Of a DNA stretch of 64,000 bases, positions 8,440 to 18,058 are shown one piece after another (position 1 is the first letter of the stretch; each line of letters opens with the position of its first letter). The stretch lies in contig NZ_CP011412.1 in NCBI RefSeq assembly GCF_001007875.1, positions 1,302,001 through 1,366,000 on the forward strand, in the 5' to 3' direction. A program made the translations under genes and the position numbers. The DNA comes from Sedimenticola thiotaurini (GTDB lineage: Bacteria; Pseudomonadota; Gammaproteobacteria; Chromatiales; Chromatiaceae). A model generated the notes under the pieces. The model did no database searches. It saw nothing but the letters and a program-made list of their open reading frames with translations, and was not told the origin of the DNA.

Positions 8440-8907
8440 CTATTCAACCAGAATAGACACAGTTCGGGCACTCCAGGTCTCGCCACCGATGGCGGGACGG
8501 CCCTGATCATTCCAGAGTGAAGCGATCTGGGGGAAGGATATGGCATTTTCCTGCAGTTCCACCGCCTCCCGTCTCAGGGCTGCGATGTAGGCGGTTTTTC
8601 CGATGCTCTGGATCAGGCCCACCAAGTCAACTGTAATGCCATGCTGCGCCTCCAGAATTTCGATCGTTTCGTCCAGAGTGTGCCCCTGCTTCTCCAGCAG
8701 TTCATTGGCCAGCGGTTTCAGTTCAGGCGCCTGCTGATCAGAGCTCTCGTCCACCTGCTCAGCAAGAACCTGTTCCCTGACCACTCTCCAGGTCTTGACA
8801 CTCTCCCGGGTCGCCTCGGTAGACAGGTGTGTGTAACGCTTATTCAACTGATCCAAGCGCTCGGCACAGGCTTCGATGGAATCAAACAGTTTTTGCATAC
8901 TTTCCAT
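8440..8907 (-). CDS. Hypothetical protein, coiled-coil N-terminus with recombinase-like C-terminal HTH
   Basis: I do not recognise this 155-residue protein as a named family. The first 60 residues are helical and charged (MQKLFDSIEACAERLDQLNK). The last 35 residues contain QIASLWNDQGRPAIGGETW followed by SARTVSILVE, which resembles the small helix-turn-helix at the end of large serine recombinases (IAxxLNxxGxPTxxGxxWxxxTV). There is no catalytic recombinase domain, so DNA binding or a relic are both possible. The ATG at 8907 has GGAAAAG eight bases upstream; a second ATG lies three codons in. The gene stands alone between the HDOD gene and a LeuA-like gene. Confidence 0.6.
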   Translation of the reverse strand: MESMQKLFDSIEACAERLDQLNKRYTHLSTEATRESVKTWRVVREQVLAEQVDESSDQQAPELKPLANELLEKQGHTLDETIEILEAQHGITVDLVGLIQSIGKTAYIAALRREAVELQENAISFPQIASLWNDQGRPAIGGETWSARTVSILVE

Positions 8908-8992
8908 GAATTACTTTTCCATTTGCATAGAGCTTACCCGGAGTTAGCGACATACCACTGAAAATCTTTAAATCAGACCGGACAGCTGCGCG

Positions 8993-10540
8993 CTACCTCT
9001 CGGCCAGTTTCTCCTGCCGATGCAGCAGGATATTGAGCATGCGCATGGTGGCGTTGATAGCGGCAAACACCTGGTTGTAGTGGATACCACGGGTGTTATA
9101 GCTACGCCCATCGATCTCCCAGGCGATTGATGCCTCGGTCAGCGCATTGGTCTTGCCTCCCCGGGGGATACGCACTTCAAAATCCACCAGTTTCGGCAAC
9201 GGCACATCATGCTTCTTCAGCACCTTGGCCACTGCGTGCATAAAGGCATCGAAACCGCCATTCCCGATGCCGGAGGCGCGCACCTCCTCACCCTTTATCA
9301 GTACCCGGATGCTGGCGGTGGACTCCAGGTCGAGTCCGGATGTAATGGAGCAGTTCAACAGTTCAATGTGGTGATAGTCCTTGCTCTCCAGCACCTCGGC
9401 AATGATAAAAGGCAAGTCATCGGAGGTGATCGCCTTCTTCTCGTCACCCAGTTCCACCACCCGCTTCAGCACCTTCTCCAGATTCTCCGGAGAGAGGGAG
9501 ATATCCATCCGCTCCAGGTTTTTCTGCAGCGAGGCCTTGCCGCTCATCTTGCCCAGGGCATAACTGCGGCGACGGGAGAAGCGCTCGGGTGTCAGCTTGG
9601 TCTGGTAGAGTCCGCCCTTCTTGTCCCCATCCGCATGGATACCGCTGGTCTGGGTAAACACGTCGGCGCCGATAATGGGCGCGTTGTCCGCCACCCGCTT
9701 GCCGGAGAAGCTCTCCACCATCTGGCTGAGCAACACCAGGTGGGATTCGTTAATACCCAGCTTGATGCCCATCTGATCCTTCAGGTTGACCGCCACTTCC
9801 GCCAGGGAGGCGTTACCGGCCCGTTCACCGAGGCAGTTCAGGGTACAGTGGATGGAAGAGACCCCGGCTTTGACCGCCATCACCGCGTTGGCGGTCCCCA
9901 GACCATAATCGTTGTGGGGATGGAAATCGAACTGGCACTCCGGGAAACGTTCGATCATGTCGGTGAGATCGCTGTACACCTCATCCGGGGTGAGTACGCC
10001 CAAAGTATCCGGCAACATGAAATGCTCGATGCCGAGCCCCTTGAGGCGGTCCATCAGTTCGTAGACATACTCCCGGTTGTCCCGATAACCGTTGGACCAG
10101 TCCTCCAGGTAGATATTGACCTTCATGCCCTGTTTGTGGGCGTAATTGATGGTCTTCTTGATATCCCCCACGTGCTGGGTCAGGCTCTTCTTCAGCTGGT
10201 TGACACAGTGGTTCTCGCTGCCCTTGGCCAGCAGGTTGATGACCCGGCCGCCCGCCTCCCGAATCCAGTCCACGCTGCGTTTGAAATCGACAAACCCCAG
10301 CACCTCGACCCGATCAGCCAGACCCACACTGTCCGCCCAGCGGATAATCTCCGCCACCGCCGCCTTCTCGCCTTCGGAAATTCGCGCTGAGGCCACCTCA
10401 ATGCGGTCAACCTTAAGCAATTCCAGCAGCGATTTGGCAATATTCAGCTTCTCTTCCGGTGAAAAGGAGACCCCCTGGGTCTGCTCACCATCACGCAGGG
10501 TGGTATCGACGATCTTGATCTGTCTGGACTCTGTTGCCAT
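8993..10540 (-). CDS. 2-isopropylmalate/citramalate synthase family enzyme (LeuA-like)
   Basis: A 515-residue Claisen-condensing enzyme. The TIM-barrel domain starts with IVDTTLRDGEQTQGVSFSP (residues 10-28) and includes FDFHPHNDYGLGTANAV, with the metal-binding HxH and the catalytic region, then LNCLGERAGNASLAEV. A C-terminal LeuA regulatory (dimer) domain spans roughly residues 390-510. The sequence resembles the divergent LeuA branch that includes citramalate and homocitrate synthases more than the classical 2-isopropylmalate synthase, so the 2-oxoacid partner could be 2-oxoisovalerate or pyruvate. It lies far from the leuCDB genes at the other end of the window. The product name should be read as a family assignment. 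Confidence 0.82.
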   Translation of the reverse strand: MATESRQIKIVDTTLRDGEQTQGVSFSPEEKLNIAKSLLELLKVDRIEVASARISEGEKAAVAEIIRWADSVGLADRVEVLGFVDFKRSVDWIREAGGRVINLLAKGSENHCVNQLKKSLTQHVGDIKKTINYAHKQGMKVNIYLEDWSNGYRDNREYVYELMDRLKGLGIEHFMLPDTLGVLTPDEVYSDLTDMIERFPECQFDFHPHNDYGLGTANAVMAVKAGVSSIHCTLNCLGERAGNASLAEVAVNLKDQMGIKLGINESHLVLLSQMVESFSGKRVADNAPIIGADVFTQTSGIHADGDKKGGLYQTKLTPERFSRRRSYALGKMSGKASLQKNLERMDISLSPENLEKVLKRVVELGDEKKAITSDDLPFIIAEVLESKDYHHIELLNCSITSGLDLESTASIRVLIKGEEVRASGIGNGGFDAFMHAVAKVLKKHDVPLPKLVDFEVRIPRGGKTNALTEASIAWEIDGRSYNTRGIHYNQVFAAINATMRMLNILLHRQEKLAER

Positions 10541-10687
10541 GATTTTTATTCGCTGATTTTTGATTAGTCACTGATTGCCAATGACGGACAGGCATGGGCC
10601 TATCCGCCCTCTGTATCTGGATCTCGACAGGAGATTGGGCCTGGCGCAGGCCGGCTTATCAACCGGAATGACCCCATGCCTTCGGGA

Positions 10688-12070
10688 TCAGTCGGCCAGG
10701 GTCGATTTCATGAAATCCCGGATCACCCCTGCATCCGCAGCCAGCACGGCGCAACGGGTCTCTTTCTCCATCAGACCCTGCAGCGAAGGGGGCGGTTCGG
10801 ACTCCACGCCGATCGCCTCTTTCACCGCCGCGCCGAACTTGGCCGGATGGGCCGTTGCCAGGCAGATAGCGCCGGGGAACGCCCTGGCCGCATGCACACC
10901 AACCGCGGTGTGGGGATCGAGAATATAACCGGTCTCGGCATAGGTTTCCCGGATCTGTTCCCGGGTCTCATCTTCACTCACGGCCGCCGCATGGAACAGC
11001 GCTGCCACTTCGGCCCGCTTCTCCGGCGACACCTCCAGCTTGCCCTCCCGGCCCATCTGCTCCATCAGCTCCCGCACTTTGGCGGGATTCTGGTCCATCA
11101 GGAAGTAGAGATAACGCTCAAAGTTGGAGGAGATCTGGATATCCATGGATGGACTGATGGTGGGATGGACCTCGCCGGTCTGATAGACACCGCTGTTAAC
11201 GAAGCGGCTCAGGATGTCGTTGCGGTTGGTGGCCAGGATCAGGCGCTCCACCGGCAGCCCCATACGCAGGGCCACGTAGCCGGCGAATATATCGCCAAAG
11301 TTTCCGGTCGGAACCGAGTAGGAGACCTTCTGCGAAGCATCCCCACCACTCACCCGCCCCCAGGCGTAGAAGTAGTAGACCACCTGGGCCAGGATACGCG
11401 CCCAGTTGATGGAGTTGACCGCACCCAGCTTGTACTCCTGTTTGAAGTCGAGGTCGTTGAACAGCTCTTTGACAATCCGTTGACCGTCGTCAAAAGTGCC
11501 GGTGATGGCGATATTGTGCACGTTTGCATCCAGCACCGTGGTCATCTGGCGCTCCTGGATGGGCGACACCCGTCCCTTCGGATGCAGGATAAAGATATCA
11601 ATCCGCTCCTGGCCCCGCACACCATAAATGGCCGCCGAGCCGGTATCGCCAGAGGTGGCGCCCAGAATATTCAGGCGCTGGCCACTGCGCTCCAGCAGCA
11701 GCTCAAACAGGTTGCCCAGGAACTGCAAGGCCACATCCTTGAAGGCTGCGGTGGGACCGTGGAACAGTTCCAGAATCCGCAGGTTGCCCGGCTCCACCAG
11801 CGGGGTCACTTCCGGATGACTGAAACTGGCATAGGATTTCTCAACCAGCGCCACCAGCTCCTCACGGGAGATGTCCTCCCCCACAAAGGGCTGCATCACC
11901 TCCACCGCCAGCGCCTGGAACGACAGCTTGGCCCAGCGCTGCAAGGTTGCGGCATCGACCTGCGGAAAGGACTCGGGCAGCAGCAGACCGCCATCGGTGG
12001 CCAGTCCCATCATGACGGCCTGAGAAAAGGAAACCGGCTCTATGCCCCCTCGGGTACTCACATAACGCAT
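10688..12070 (-). CDS. thrC: Threonine synthase
   Basis: The 460-residue PLP enzyme converts O-phospho-L-homoserine to threonine. The start MRYVSTRGG at 12070 matches known ThrC N-termini and has GAGGA about eight bases upstream; an in-frame ATG 13 codons earlier adds unlike residues. Visible features are the PLP-lysine motif FHGPTAAFKDVALQ near residue 100, the GATSGDTGSAA phosphate-binding loop, and AVNSINWARILAQ, all typical of the longer proteobacterial form. In many gammaproteobacteria thrC follows hom, but here hom is 31 kb away. It is divergent from the XRE regulator. Confidence 0.95.
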   Translation of the reverse strand: MRYVSTRGGIEPVSFSQAVMMGLATDGGLLLPESFPQVDAATLQRWAKLSFQALAVEVMQPFVGEDISREELVALVEKSYASFSHPEVTPLVEPGNLRILELFHGPTAAFKDVALQFLGNLFELLLERSGQRLNILGATSGDTGSAAIYGVRGQERIDIFILHPKGRVSPIQERQMTTVLDANVHNIAITGTFDDGQRIVKELFNDLDFKQEYKLGAVNSINWARILAQVVYYFYAWGRVSGGDASQKVSYSVPTGNFGDIFAGYVALRMGLPVERLILATNRNDILSRFVNSGVYQTGEVHPTISPSMDIQISSNFERYLYFLMDQNPAKVRELMEQMGREGKLEVSPEKRAEVAALFHAAAVSEDETREQIRETYAETGYILDPHTAVGVHAARAFPGAICLATAHPAKFGAAVKEAIGVESEPPPSLQGLMEKETRCAVLAADAGVIRDFMKSTLAD

Positions 12071-12290
12071 GGTTGATCGTCCTCGATCCTGATAATGGTA
12101 AAAACGCAACAGCGGGCCAGTATACCAGTCTTGAGCAGAGAATCAGATTCCAAGCTACCCTTTGAAGCGTTATCTGCAAATCTTTTCAAACTGTATTGCT
12201 AACACAGGATATGTAACATAAGATTCTGTTTGTTATATATTTTTATGCAATTATATTTACAATTCAGCATATTCAACGAGTCCTTGGCGA

Positions 12291-13736
12291 ATGACAAAAC
12301 TGACCAACCTGGGTAGTCGAATCCGGAAGCTGCGGGATCAGAAGGGCCTGACCCAGGCCGCACTGGCGGAAAAGATGGCCATTTCAGCCAGCTATCTCAA
12401 CCAGATCGAGAACGATGCCCGCCCGCTCAACAAGCGCATCCTGACCAAACTGGAACTGGCCCTGAACATCGACTTCACCGACTGGACCGAGGATGAGGAC
12501 CGGCGCGCCAACCAGTTGCGGGAGTCCCTCAACGACCCGATCTTCCGGGGTTCCGATATCGCCATCCATGAACTGCGGGAAGTGGTCTCCACCTCGCCCC
12601 GGCTGGCGGACCGTTTCCTGCAACTGTTCCGTGCCTATCAACGCCTCCAGGTGGATCACCAGACCCTGTCCGAATCGATTGCCGGTGAAGAGCGCATCAA
12701 AGCGCTGCATGGTGCCCAGTTCCCCTATGAAGAGGTGCGTGACTTCTTCTATCGGCGCAACAACCATATCGAATCCCTGGACCAGGCGGCCGAATCCCTG
12801 TTTGAGGCGCAGCGGTTTGAAATCGACAACCTGGAACAGAACCTGACCGAATTCGTCAGGCAGCAGTACGGCATCAAGGTACAGCTGAACAGTTTTGAAC
12901 AGAAAGGCTCACTGCAGAAAAAGTACAATGCCACCAACAAGACCCTCTACCTGGCCAAACCCTCCTCCCCGGCCCGACGCTCGTTCCATATCGCCTACCA
13001 GATTGCCCTGTTGCGCTTCCACGATCTGATCGAGCAGGAACTGGCCGACGCCGAACTGGGCAGCAGCCAGGCCCAGGCGATCTGCCGGGTCGGCCTGGCC
13101 AACTATTTTGCCGGCGCCCTGCTGATGCCCTACAGCCAGTTTCTCAACGACGCCCGGCGGCTGCGCTACGACATCGGCTGCCTGAGCGGGCTCTACGGCA
13201 CCAGCTTCGAACAGGTGTGTCACCGCCTCAGCACCATGCAGCGGGCCGGTGACAAGGGCGTCCCGTTCTATTTTGTACGGGTCGACATGGCCGGCAACAT
13301 CTCCAAGCGACAGAGCGCCACCAGTTTCCACTTTGCCCGACTCGGCGGCGTCTGCCCACTCTGGAACGTGCATGAAGCCTTCTCTTCCCCCGGCACCATC
13401 CTGCGCCAACTGGCCAGAATGCCGGACGGCAAGACCTATCTCTGCCTGGCCCGTACCGTATATGAATCCGACACCAGTTACCTGCAACCGCAGCGCAAGT
13501 TCGCCATCGGCCTGGGTTGCGAGATCAAACACGCCCACAAGCTGATCTACTCCACCGGTCTCGACCTGGAAGATCCGGCGGCCGTGGAACCGATCGGTGT
13601 CAGCTGCCGGGTGTGTGAGCGCCGCGACTGCCCGCAACGGGCCTTCCCGCCCCTCTCCCGGCGTATCAGCATCGACGAGAATGCCCGCAGCGCATTCCCC
13701 TATTCCTTCGAGGATTCCGACTCCGGTGAGCGCTAG
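12291..13736 (+). CDS. XRE-family regulator with IrrE-like and ScfR C-terminal domains
   Basis: This 481-residue protein has an N-terminal XRE helix-turn-helix (GSRIRKLRDQKGLTQAALA, then ISASYLNQIEND, about 8-45), a central IrrE-type domain around residues 170-300 and a C-terminal ScfR/DUF2083-type domain. The C-terminus has a Cys pattern, SCRVCERRDCPQRA, conserved in the family. Relatives such as corynebacterial RamB and other short-chain fatty-acyl regulators control glyoxylate, acetate or propionate metabolism. No such target operon lies beside it, so the regulon is unknown. A 220-bp AT-rich region separates it from divergent thrC and probably holds both promoters. Confidence 0.87.
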   Translation: MTKLTNLGSRIRKLRDQKGLTQAALAEKMAISASYLNQIENDARPLNKRILTKLELALNIDFTDWTEDEDRRANQLRESLNDPIFRGSDIAIHELREVVSTSPRLADRFLQLFRAYQRLQVDHQTLSESIAGEERIKALHGAQFPYEEVRDFFYRRNNHIESLDQAAESLFEAQRFEIDNLEQNLTEFVRQQYGIKVQLNSFEQKGSLQKKYNATNKTLYLAKPSSPARRSFHIAYQIALLRFHDLIEQELADAELGSSQAQAICRVGLANYFAGALLMPYSQFLNDARRLRYDIGCLSGLYGTSFEQVCHRLSTMQRAGDKGVPFYFVRVDMAGNISKRQSATSFHFARLGGVCPLWNVHEAFSSPGTILRQLARMPDGKTYLCLARTVYESDTSYLQPQRKFAIGLGCEIKHAHKLIYSTGLDLEDPAAVEPIGVSCRVCERRDCPQRAFPPLSRRISIDENARSAFPYSFEDSDSGER

Positions 13737-13793
13737 ACAACGGCTGACACGACACGCCCGACCTATTCCCGTAAACATCAGTCGGAGAACGCC

Positions 13794-14423
13794 ATGAAAC
13801 CGATCGACCGCAAAGCACACTGGGAACATCTCTACCAGAGCCGCGACGCCGACAAGATGAGTTGGTTTCAACCGGCCCCGGCACGCTCCCTGGAACTGAT
13901 CGCCCAATGTCACCTCGCCCCGGAAGAGACCATTATCGACGTGGGCGGCGGCGCATCCCGGTTGGTTGATCATCTTATCGAGGCCGGTTACCGCTCCATC
14001 ACGGTACTGGATATTGCCGGGGCGGCCCTGGATCTGGCCCGGGCGCGCCTGGGGGATCGGGCAAGCCAGGTCGACTGGCTGGAGGCGGACGCCACCGATT
14101 TCCAGCTACCGCACCAGGTACACCTGTGGCATGACCGGGCGGTGTTTCACTTCCTCATCCAGGCGGAGGAGCGGCATCGCTATCTGGCCAATGTAAAAAA
14201 GACGCTGCTGCCGGGCGGACACCTGATTATCGCCGCCTTCGCCCCGGAGGGGCCGAAACAGTGCAGTGGATTGGATATTGTTCAGTATGACAGTCGGAAG
14301 ATTTCCGCGGAGCTGGGGCACGCCTTTAAACTGCAACAGACCCGGCAGGAGACCCACCAGACACCGGACGGCACGGAGCAGCAGTTCAACTACTTTCTGT
14401 TGCGCTTCACCCCGGCGCTGTAG
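13794..14423 (+). CDS. Class I SAM-dependent methyltransferase
   Basis: A 209-residue cytosolic protein. Motif I is IIDVGGGASRLVDHL near residues 44-58, and the acidic end of beta-2 is VLDIAGAALDLAR near 71-83. The later DRAVFHFLI and LLPGGHLIIAAF strands complete the Rossmann core. The N-terminal HWEHLYQSRDADKMSWFQ segment is typical of a small bacterial subfamily annotated as trans-aconitate- or thiopurine-like methyltransferases, but the acceptor is unknown. A GGAG ribosome site precedes the ATG. It follows the XRE regulator by 57 bp and may be cotranscribed. Confidence 0.85.
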   Translation: MKPIDRKAHWEHLYQSRDADKMSWFQPAPARSLELIAQCHLAPEETIIDVGGGASRLVDHLIEAGYRSITVLDIAGAALDLARARLGDRASQVDWLEADATDFQLPHQVHLWHDRAVFHFLIQAEERHRYLANVKKTLLPGGHLIIAAFAPEGPKQCSGLDIVQYDSRKISAELGHAFKLQQTRQETHQTPDGTEQQFNYFLLRFTPAL

Positions 14424-14444
14424 AGCCGCCCCGGCGAGCCCGGA

Positions 14445-16580
14445 TCAGCGCCGCTTACCGACCCGCTTCCGGCCACCGGCAACCTTTCTCGCCACCGGTG
14501 GTTTGATGCCACGGGGGGTACGTTTCACCTGACTGCCCCGACGCCCATCCCGTTTACCGGTGCCTTCCGGCTGCCAGGTCGGCACCAGGTGACGCTTGCC
14601 ATTGCCGATCAGGTCGGCCCGGCCCATCTGCTTCAGCGCCTCCCGCAGCAGCGGCCAGTTCTCCGCATCGTGGTAGCGTAAAAAAGCCTTGTGCAGCCGC
14701 CGCTGGCGCGCCCCCTTGGGGGTCGACACCAACTCTGAATCCCGTTTCACTTTTTTCAGCGGATTGCGATCCGTGTGGTACATGGCGGAGGCGATTGCCA
14801 GTGGCGTGGGCAGGAACGCCTGCACCTGGTCGAGACGGAAGTCGTTCCGCTTCAACCACAGTGCCAGGTTGAGCATATCCTGGTCCGAGGTGCCGGGGTG
14901 GGCGGCGATAAAGTAGGGGATCAGATACTGCTCCTTGCCCGCCTCCCGGGAGTACTTCTCGAACAGCTTCTTGAAGCGGTCGTAGGTACCGATGCCCGGC
15001 TTCATCATCTTGTCCAGCGGCCCCGCCTCGGTGTGCTCCGGGGCGATCTTCAGGTAACCGCCCACGTGGTGGGTCACCAGCTCCTTAATGTATTCCGGGT
15101 CCCGCACTGCCAGGTCGTAACGCAGACCGGAGGCGATCAGCACCCGCTTCACCCCTTTCACTGCCCGGGCCTTGCGATAGAGCTGGGTCAGGGAGCTGTG
15201 GTTGGTCTGCATATGCTTGCAGACATCCGGGAAGACACAGGAGAGCCGGCGACAGGCGGACTCGATCTTCTCACTCTCGCAACGCATCCGGTACATGTTG
15301 GAGGTGGGCCCACCCAGGTCGGAGATGGTGCCGGTAAAACCCGGCACCGTATCGCGGATGGTCTCGATCTCATGGATCACCGATTCGTGGGAGCGGTTCT
15401 GGATAATGCGCCCCTCGTGCTCGGTGATGGAGCAGAAGGTACAACCACCGAAACAGCCGCGCATGATCGGGATGGAGAAGCGGATCATCTCCCAGGCCGG
15501 GTTTTTCGCCTCGCCATATGCGGGATGGGGCTTGCGGGTGTAGGGGAACTCGTAGAGCCGGTCGAACTCGTCGGTCTCCAGCGGGATCGGTGGCGGGTTG
15601 AGCCACACCTCCCGCTTGCCGTGCCGCTGCACCAGGGCCCGGGCATTGCCCGGATTGGTCTCCAGGTGAAACACCCGCGAGGCGTGGGCATAGAGCACCG
15701 GGTCCGCCACCACCTGGTCGAACGAGGGGATACGCACCACCGCGTGACTGCGGTCGGACTTTTTCGGCCGCTGATGAAAAGTGACCACCTGACCATCTGC
15801 AGCCGGGGCCGACTCACAGGCCGGCTCACTCTCATAGGGCGAGGGTTTCGGATCAATCCGGCCCGGCTCATCCACCGTGCTGGAGTCGATCTCCAGCCAC
15901 CCCTCCGGCACACTCTGGCGCATGAAACCGGTGCCCCGCACATCGGTAATCTCGCTGATCGGCTCGCCCCGGGCCAGCCGGTGGGCCACCTCCACAATGG
16001 CCCGCTCCGCGTTACCGTACATCAGCAGGTCGGCCTTGGAGTCCGGCAGAATGGAGCGCCGCACCTTGTCAGACCAGTAATCATAATGGGCAATACGGCG
16101 CAGGCTCGCCTCGATCCCGCCGATGATAATCGGCACCCCTTTGAACGCCTCCCGGGCACGCTGGGCATACACCACCACCGAACGATCCGGCCGCTTGCCG
16201 CCCTCCCCGTCCGGGGTATAGGCATCGTTGGAGCGGATCTTGCGGTCGGCGGTATAGCGGTTGACCATGGAGTCCATGTTGCCAGCGGTGATACCGATAA
16301 AGAGATTCGGCTTACCCAGCCGCTGAAAATCCTCCACCGAGCGCCAGTCCGGCTGGGCGATGATACCGACCCGGAACCCCTGGGCCTCCAGCAAGCGACC
16401 GATCAGCGCCATACCGAAACTGGGGTGATCCACATAGGCATCCCCCGTCACCAGGATCACATCGCAGCTATCCCAACCAAGCTCATCCATCTCCGCGCGG
16501 GACATGGGCAGCACCGGCGCTGTGCCAAACCGCTTGGCCCAGTACTGGCGATAGGAGAAGAGATTGGGAGCCGATTGCAT
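14445..16580 (-). CDS. ygiQ: YgiQ family radical SAM protein
   Basis: This protein is collinear with E. coli YgiQ. The chosen start at 16580 ([19 protein letters not shown]) aligns with that protein's N-terminus, giving 711 residues. Conserved blocks include [37 protein letters not shown], the radical SAM cysteines in [17 protein letters not shown] (CxxxCxxC-type), and [13 protein letters not shown]. The C-terminus is basic and low in complexity. The family's reaction is still undefined. The gene is convergent with the methyltransferase, with 21 bp between the stops. Confidence 0.95.
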   Translation of the reverse strand: MQSAPNLFSYRQYWAKRFGTAPVLPMSRAEMDELGWDSCDVILVTGDAYVDHPSFGMALIGRLLEAQGFRVGIIAQPDWRSVEDFQRLGKPNLFIGITAGNMDSMVNRYTADRKIRSNDAYTPDGEGGKRPDRSVVVYAQRAREAFKGVPIIIGGIEASLRRIAHYDYWSDKVRRSILPDSKADLLMYGNAERAIVEVAHRLARGEPISEITDVRGTGFMRQSVPEGWLEIDSSTVDEPGRIDPKPSPYESEPACESAPAADGQVVTFHQRPKKSDRSHAVVRIPSFDQVVADPVLYAHASRVFHLETNPGNARALVQRHGKREVWLNPPPIPLETDEFDRLYEFPYTRKPHPAYGEAKNPAWEMIRFSIPIMRGCFGGCTFCSITEHEGRIIQNRSHESVIHEIETIRDTVPGFTGTISDLGGPTSNMYRMRCESEKIESACRRLSCVFPDVCKHMQTNHSSLTQLYRKARAVKGVKRVLIASGLRYDLAVRDPEYIKELVTHHVGGYLKIAPEHTEAGPLDKMMKPGIGTYDRFKKLFEKYSREAGKEQYLIPYFIAAHPGTSDQDMLNLALWLKRNDFRLDQVQAFLPTPLAIASAMYHTDRNPLKKVKRDSELVSTPKGARQRRLHKAFLRYHDAENWPLLREALKQMGRADLIGNGKRHLVPTWQPEGTGKRDGRRGSQVKRTPRGIKPPVARKVAGGRKRVGKRR

Positions 16581-16854
16581 GGGAAATATTCCGTGAAGAG
16601 AGTTGACGGAACAGTATACCCGGTTGGCTGAAGGAATGCAGGCGGGCATGGCTTAACCTGATGAAATAAAAGGTTAAACCAGGACAATAAGCCACCCACC
16701 TTAAAGCCGAAGAAACGATATCCCGCTGTATAAAACCTACTCGTTAAATAGCCAAGCTTGAGCGGGCAATCGAAATGCTTTTCACCTAATTTGAATTTGT
16801 TGACAGCCTCCCATGAATTTAACGCATATCTACAACACTCGGCTTAATCAACTA

Positions 16855-17298
16855 TTAGCGGTTTAAAGTATCAGAGATTCTTTTAAGGACTGACAGTGTA
16901 GTTTCGAGTTCTACTTTCGTAATACCAATGGAGCATTTCGTTGCCCATTCTGTTTGTTTTTCATCCAACTTCAAATAAACCTCTTCACCTAGTTCTGACA
17001 GACTGATCAACTTGGCACGCTTATGATCTGGATTCTCGTGAAAGATCAGGAGTTGATCCTCGTACATGGCATCAACCAATCGTTGTACAGCTTGTCTTGT
17101 TAACCCCATGCTTCTTGCTATCTGTGAAGCAGTTTGCGGCTCACCGGCCAGTGAGAGTGCCCCCAGCACTTTCCAACGAGCACTGGTGACGCCATACTCA
17201 AAACCCATCTGGTCACCTTCACTAACCAGCAATCCTCCTAGTCTGAACACTTCAAGCACAATATTGGTGAATACTGAACCTTTCCCGGATTCTTTCAT
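16855..17298 (-). CDS. MarR family transcriptional regulator
   Basis: A 147-residue winged-helix protein. The recognition region is TASQIARSMGLTRQAVQRLVDAM (split here as TASQIARSMGLTR and QAVQRLVDAM), followed by a wing containing HENPDHKRAKLISLSELG, both MarR hallmarks. The start at 17298 has GGAAG eight bases upstream; the open frame continues beyond it, but only into the intergenic region and a gene on the other strand. It faces a small membrane protein gene across 97 bp holding a promoter-like element and two GACAAYATGTT sites, so it probably represses that gene and itself. Ligand unknown. Confidence 0.88.
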   Translation of the reverse strand: MKESGKGSVFTNIVLEVFRLGGLLVSEGDQMGFEYGVTSARWKVLGALSLAGEPQTASQIARSMGLTRQAVQRLVDAMYEDQLLIFHENPDHKRAKLISLSELGEEVYLKLDEKQTEWATKCSIGITKVELETTLSVLKRISDTLNR

Positions 17299-17319
17299 CT
17301 GCAATTCTTCCAATAACTT

Positions 17320-17368
17320 GACAACATGTTGACAACCAAATACATCACTCGCATAATGACAATATGTT
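17320..17368. promoter_or_regulatory. Paired GACAAYATGTT operator-like sites and promoter between marR and its neighbour
   Basis: GACAACATGTT (17320-17330) contains the perfect palindrome CAACATGTTG, and GACAATATGTT (17358-17368) repeats it 38 bp on. Between them a plus-strand promoter is visible: TTGACA (17329-17334), 17-bp spacer, CATAAT (17352-17357). The first site overlaps the -35 and the second sits just past the -10, the geometry expected of a repressor. Confidence 0.55.
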
Positions 17369-17395
17369 ACCAAATTAACGCTTCCGGAAGAAACT

Positions 17396-17857
17396 ATGAC
17401 ACTTCTACTCCATAGATTCGCAGCATTAGTAGCCATTTTGTGTGTAGCTATGTTTTTTTCAGCAACTCTTCTTGTCGAAATTTTTGGTGACACGACAACT
17501 ATCGCAACGGTAAAAAGTTTGATTGTATCGCCGGGACTTTTCATCCTGGTCCCTTCCATCGCGCTGACTGGTGGAAGCGGTTTTGCCCTGGCGAAATCAC
17601 GAAATGGAAAATTGACCCAACTGAAGAAGCGCCGAATGCCGATTATCGGTGCAAATGGCATAGTCGTATTAATACCCTGCGCAATACTGCTAGACCACTG
17701 GGCTTCCGCTGGCATGCTCGGCACCCATTTCTATATTGTCCAAAGTATTGAGCTGTTAGCAGGAGGGATTAATCTTATACTAATGGCAATGAACATCAGA
17801 GATGGTCGCAGAATACATACCAAATTGAGTGTCCGACCTATGTTCGAAAGATTGTAA
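17396..17857 (+). CDS. Small four-helix membrane protein, MarR-linked
   Basis: I do not recognise a named family. The 153-residue protein has about four hydrophobic segments: residues 5-30, 44-62, 83-101 and 118-135, with a basic loop LAKSRNGKLTQLKKRR between the second and third. CCGGAAG lies five bases before the ATG. It is divergent from marR, across the paired operator-like sites, so expression is probably controlled by that regulator. The local base composition is more AT-rich than the flanking core genes. An exporter, scaffold or stress-response membrane protein are all possible. Confidence 0.7.
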   Translation: MTLLLHRFAALVAILCVAMFFSATLLVEIFGDTTTIATVKSLIVSPGLFILVPSIALTGGSGFALAKSRNGKLTQLKKRRMPIIGANGIVVLIPCAILLDHWASAGMLGTHFYIVQSIELLAGGINLILMAMNIRDGRRIHTKLSVRPMFERL

Positions 17858-17950
17858 CCCTTGGAGAATTATTACTTGCTGGGCACAAACCCCGGGGACA
17901 ACAAAATGATGCTCGAAGACGCAACATTTGAGGAGAGAATAGCCCCTTGG

Positions 17951-17975
17951 GGATGAAAGACGTGCCCGTCCTACC
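17951..17975 (-). repeat. Degenerate REP element
   Basis: GATGAAAGACGTGCCCGTCC followed by TACC resembles the right half of the REP hairpins that flank the RAYT gene, but the stem is incomplete. Confidence 0.5.
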
Positions 17976-17997
17976 AAACTAAAACAGTTGCAGACAA

Positions 17998-18029
17998 GTA
18001 GGGTGGGCACGCCTTTCGTGCCCACGCGG
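17998..18029 (+). repeat. REP hairpin, left of RAYT
   Basis: Head GTAGG, then an 8-bp perfect stem GTGGGCAC (18003-18010) and GTGCCCAC (18018-18025) around a 7-nt loop, then GCGG. It is the inverse of the element at 18612-18644. Confidence 0.85.
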
Positions 18030-18058
18030 ATCAAACAACAATCAAAAATCGAACAAGG

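Noticed and set aside
9209-12076. Two long plus-strand frames opposite the LeuA-like and thrC genes
   Set aside because: Both mirror conserved genes and show composition typical of antisense shadows.
14775-16631. Long plus-strand frame opposite ygiQ (618 codons)
   Set aside because: It lies fully antisense to a strongly conserved gene, has no ribosome site, and its translation is His/Gly/Leu-rich as expected from GC-rich opposite-strand frames.
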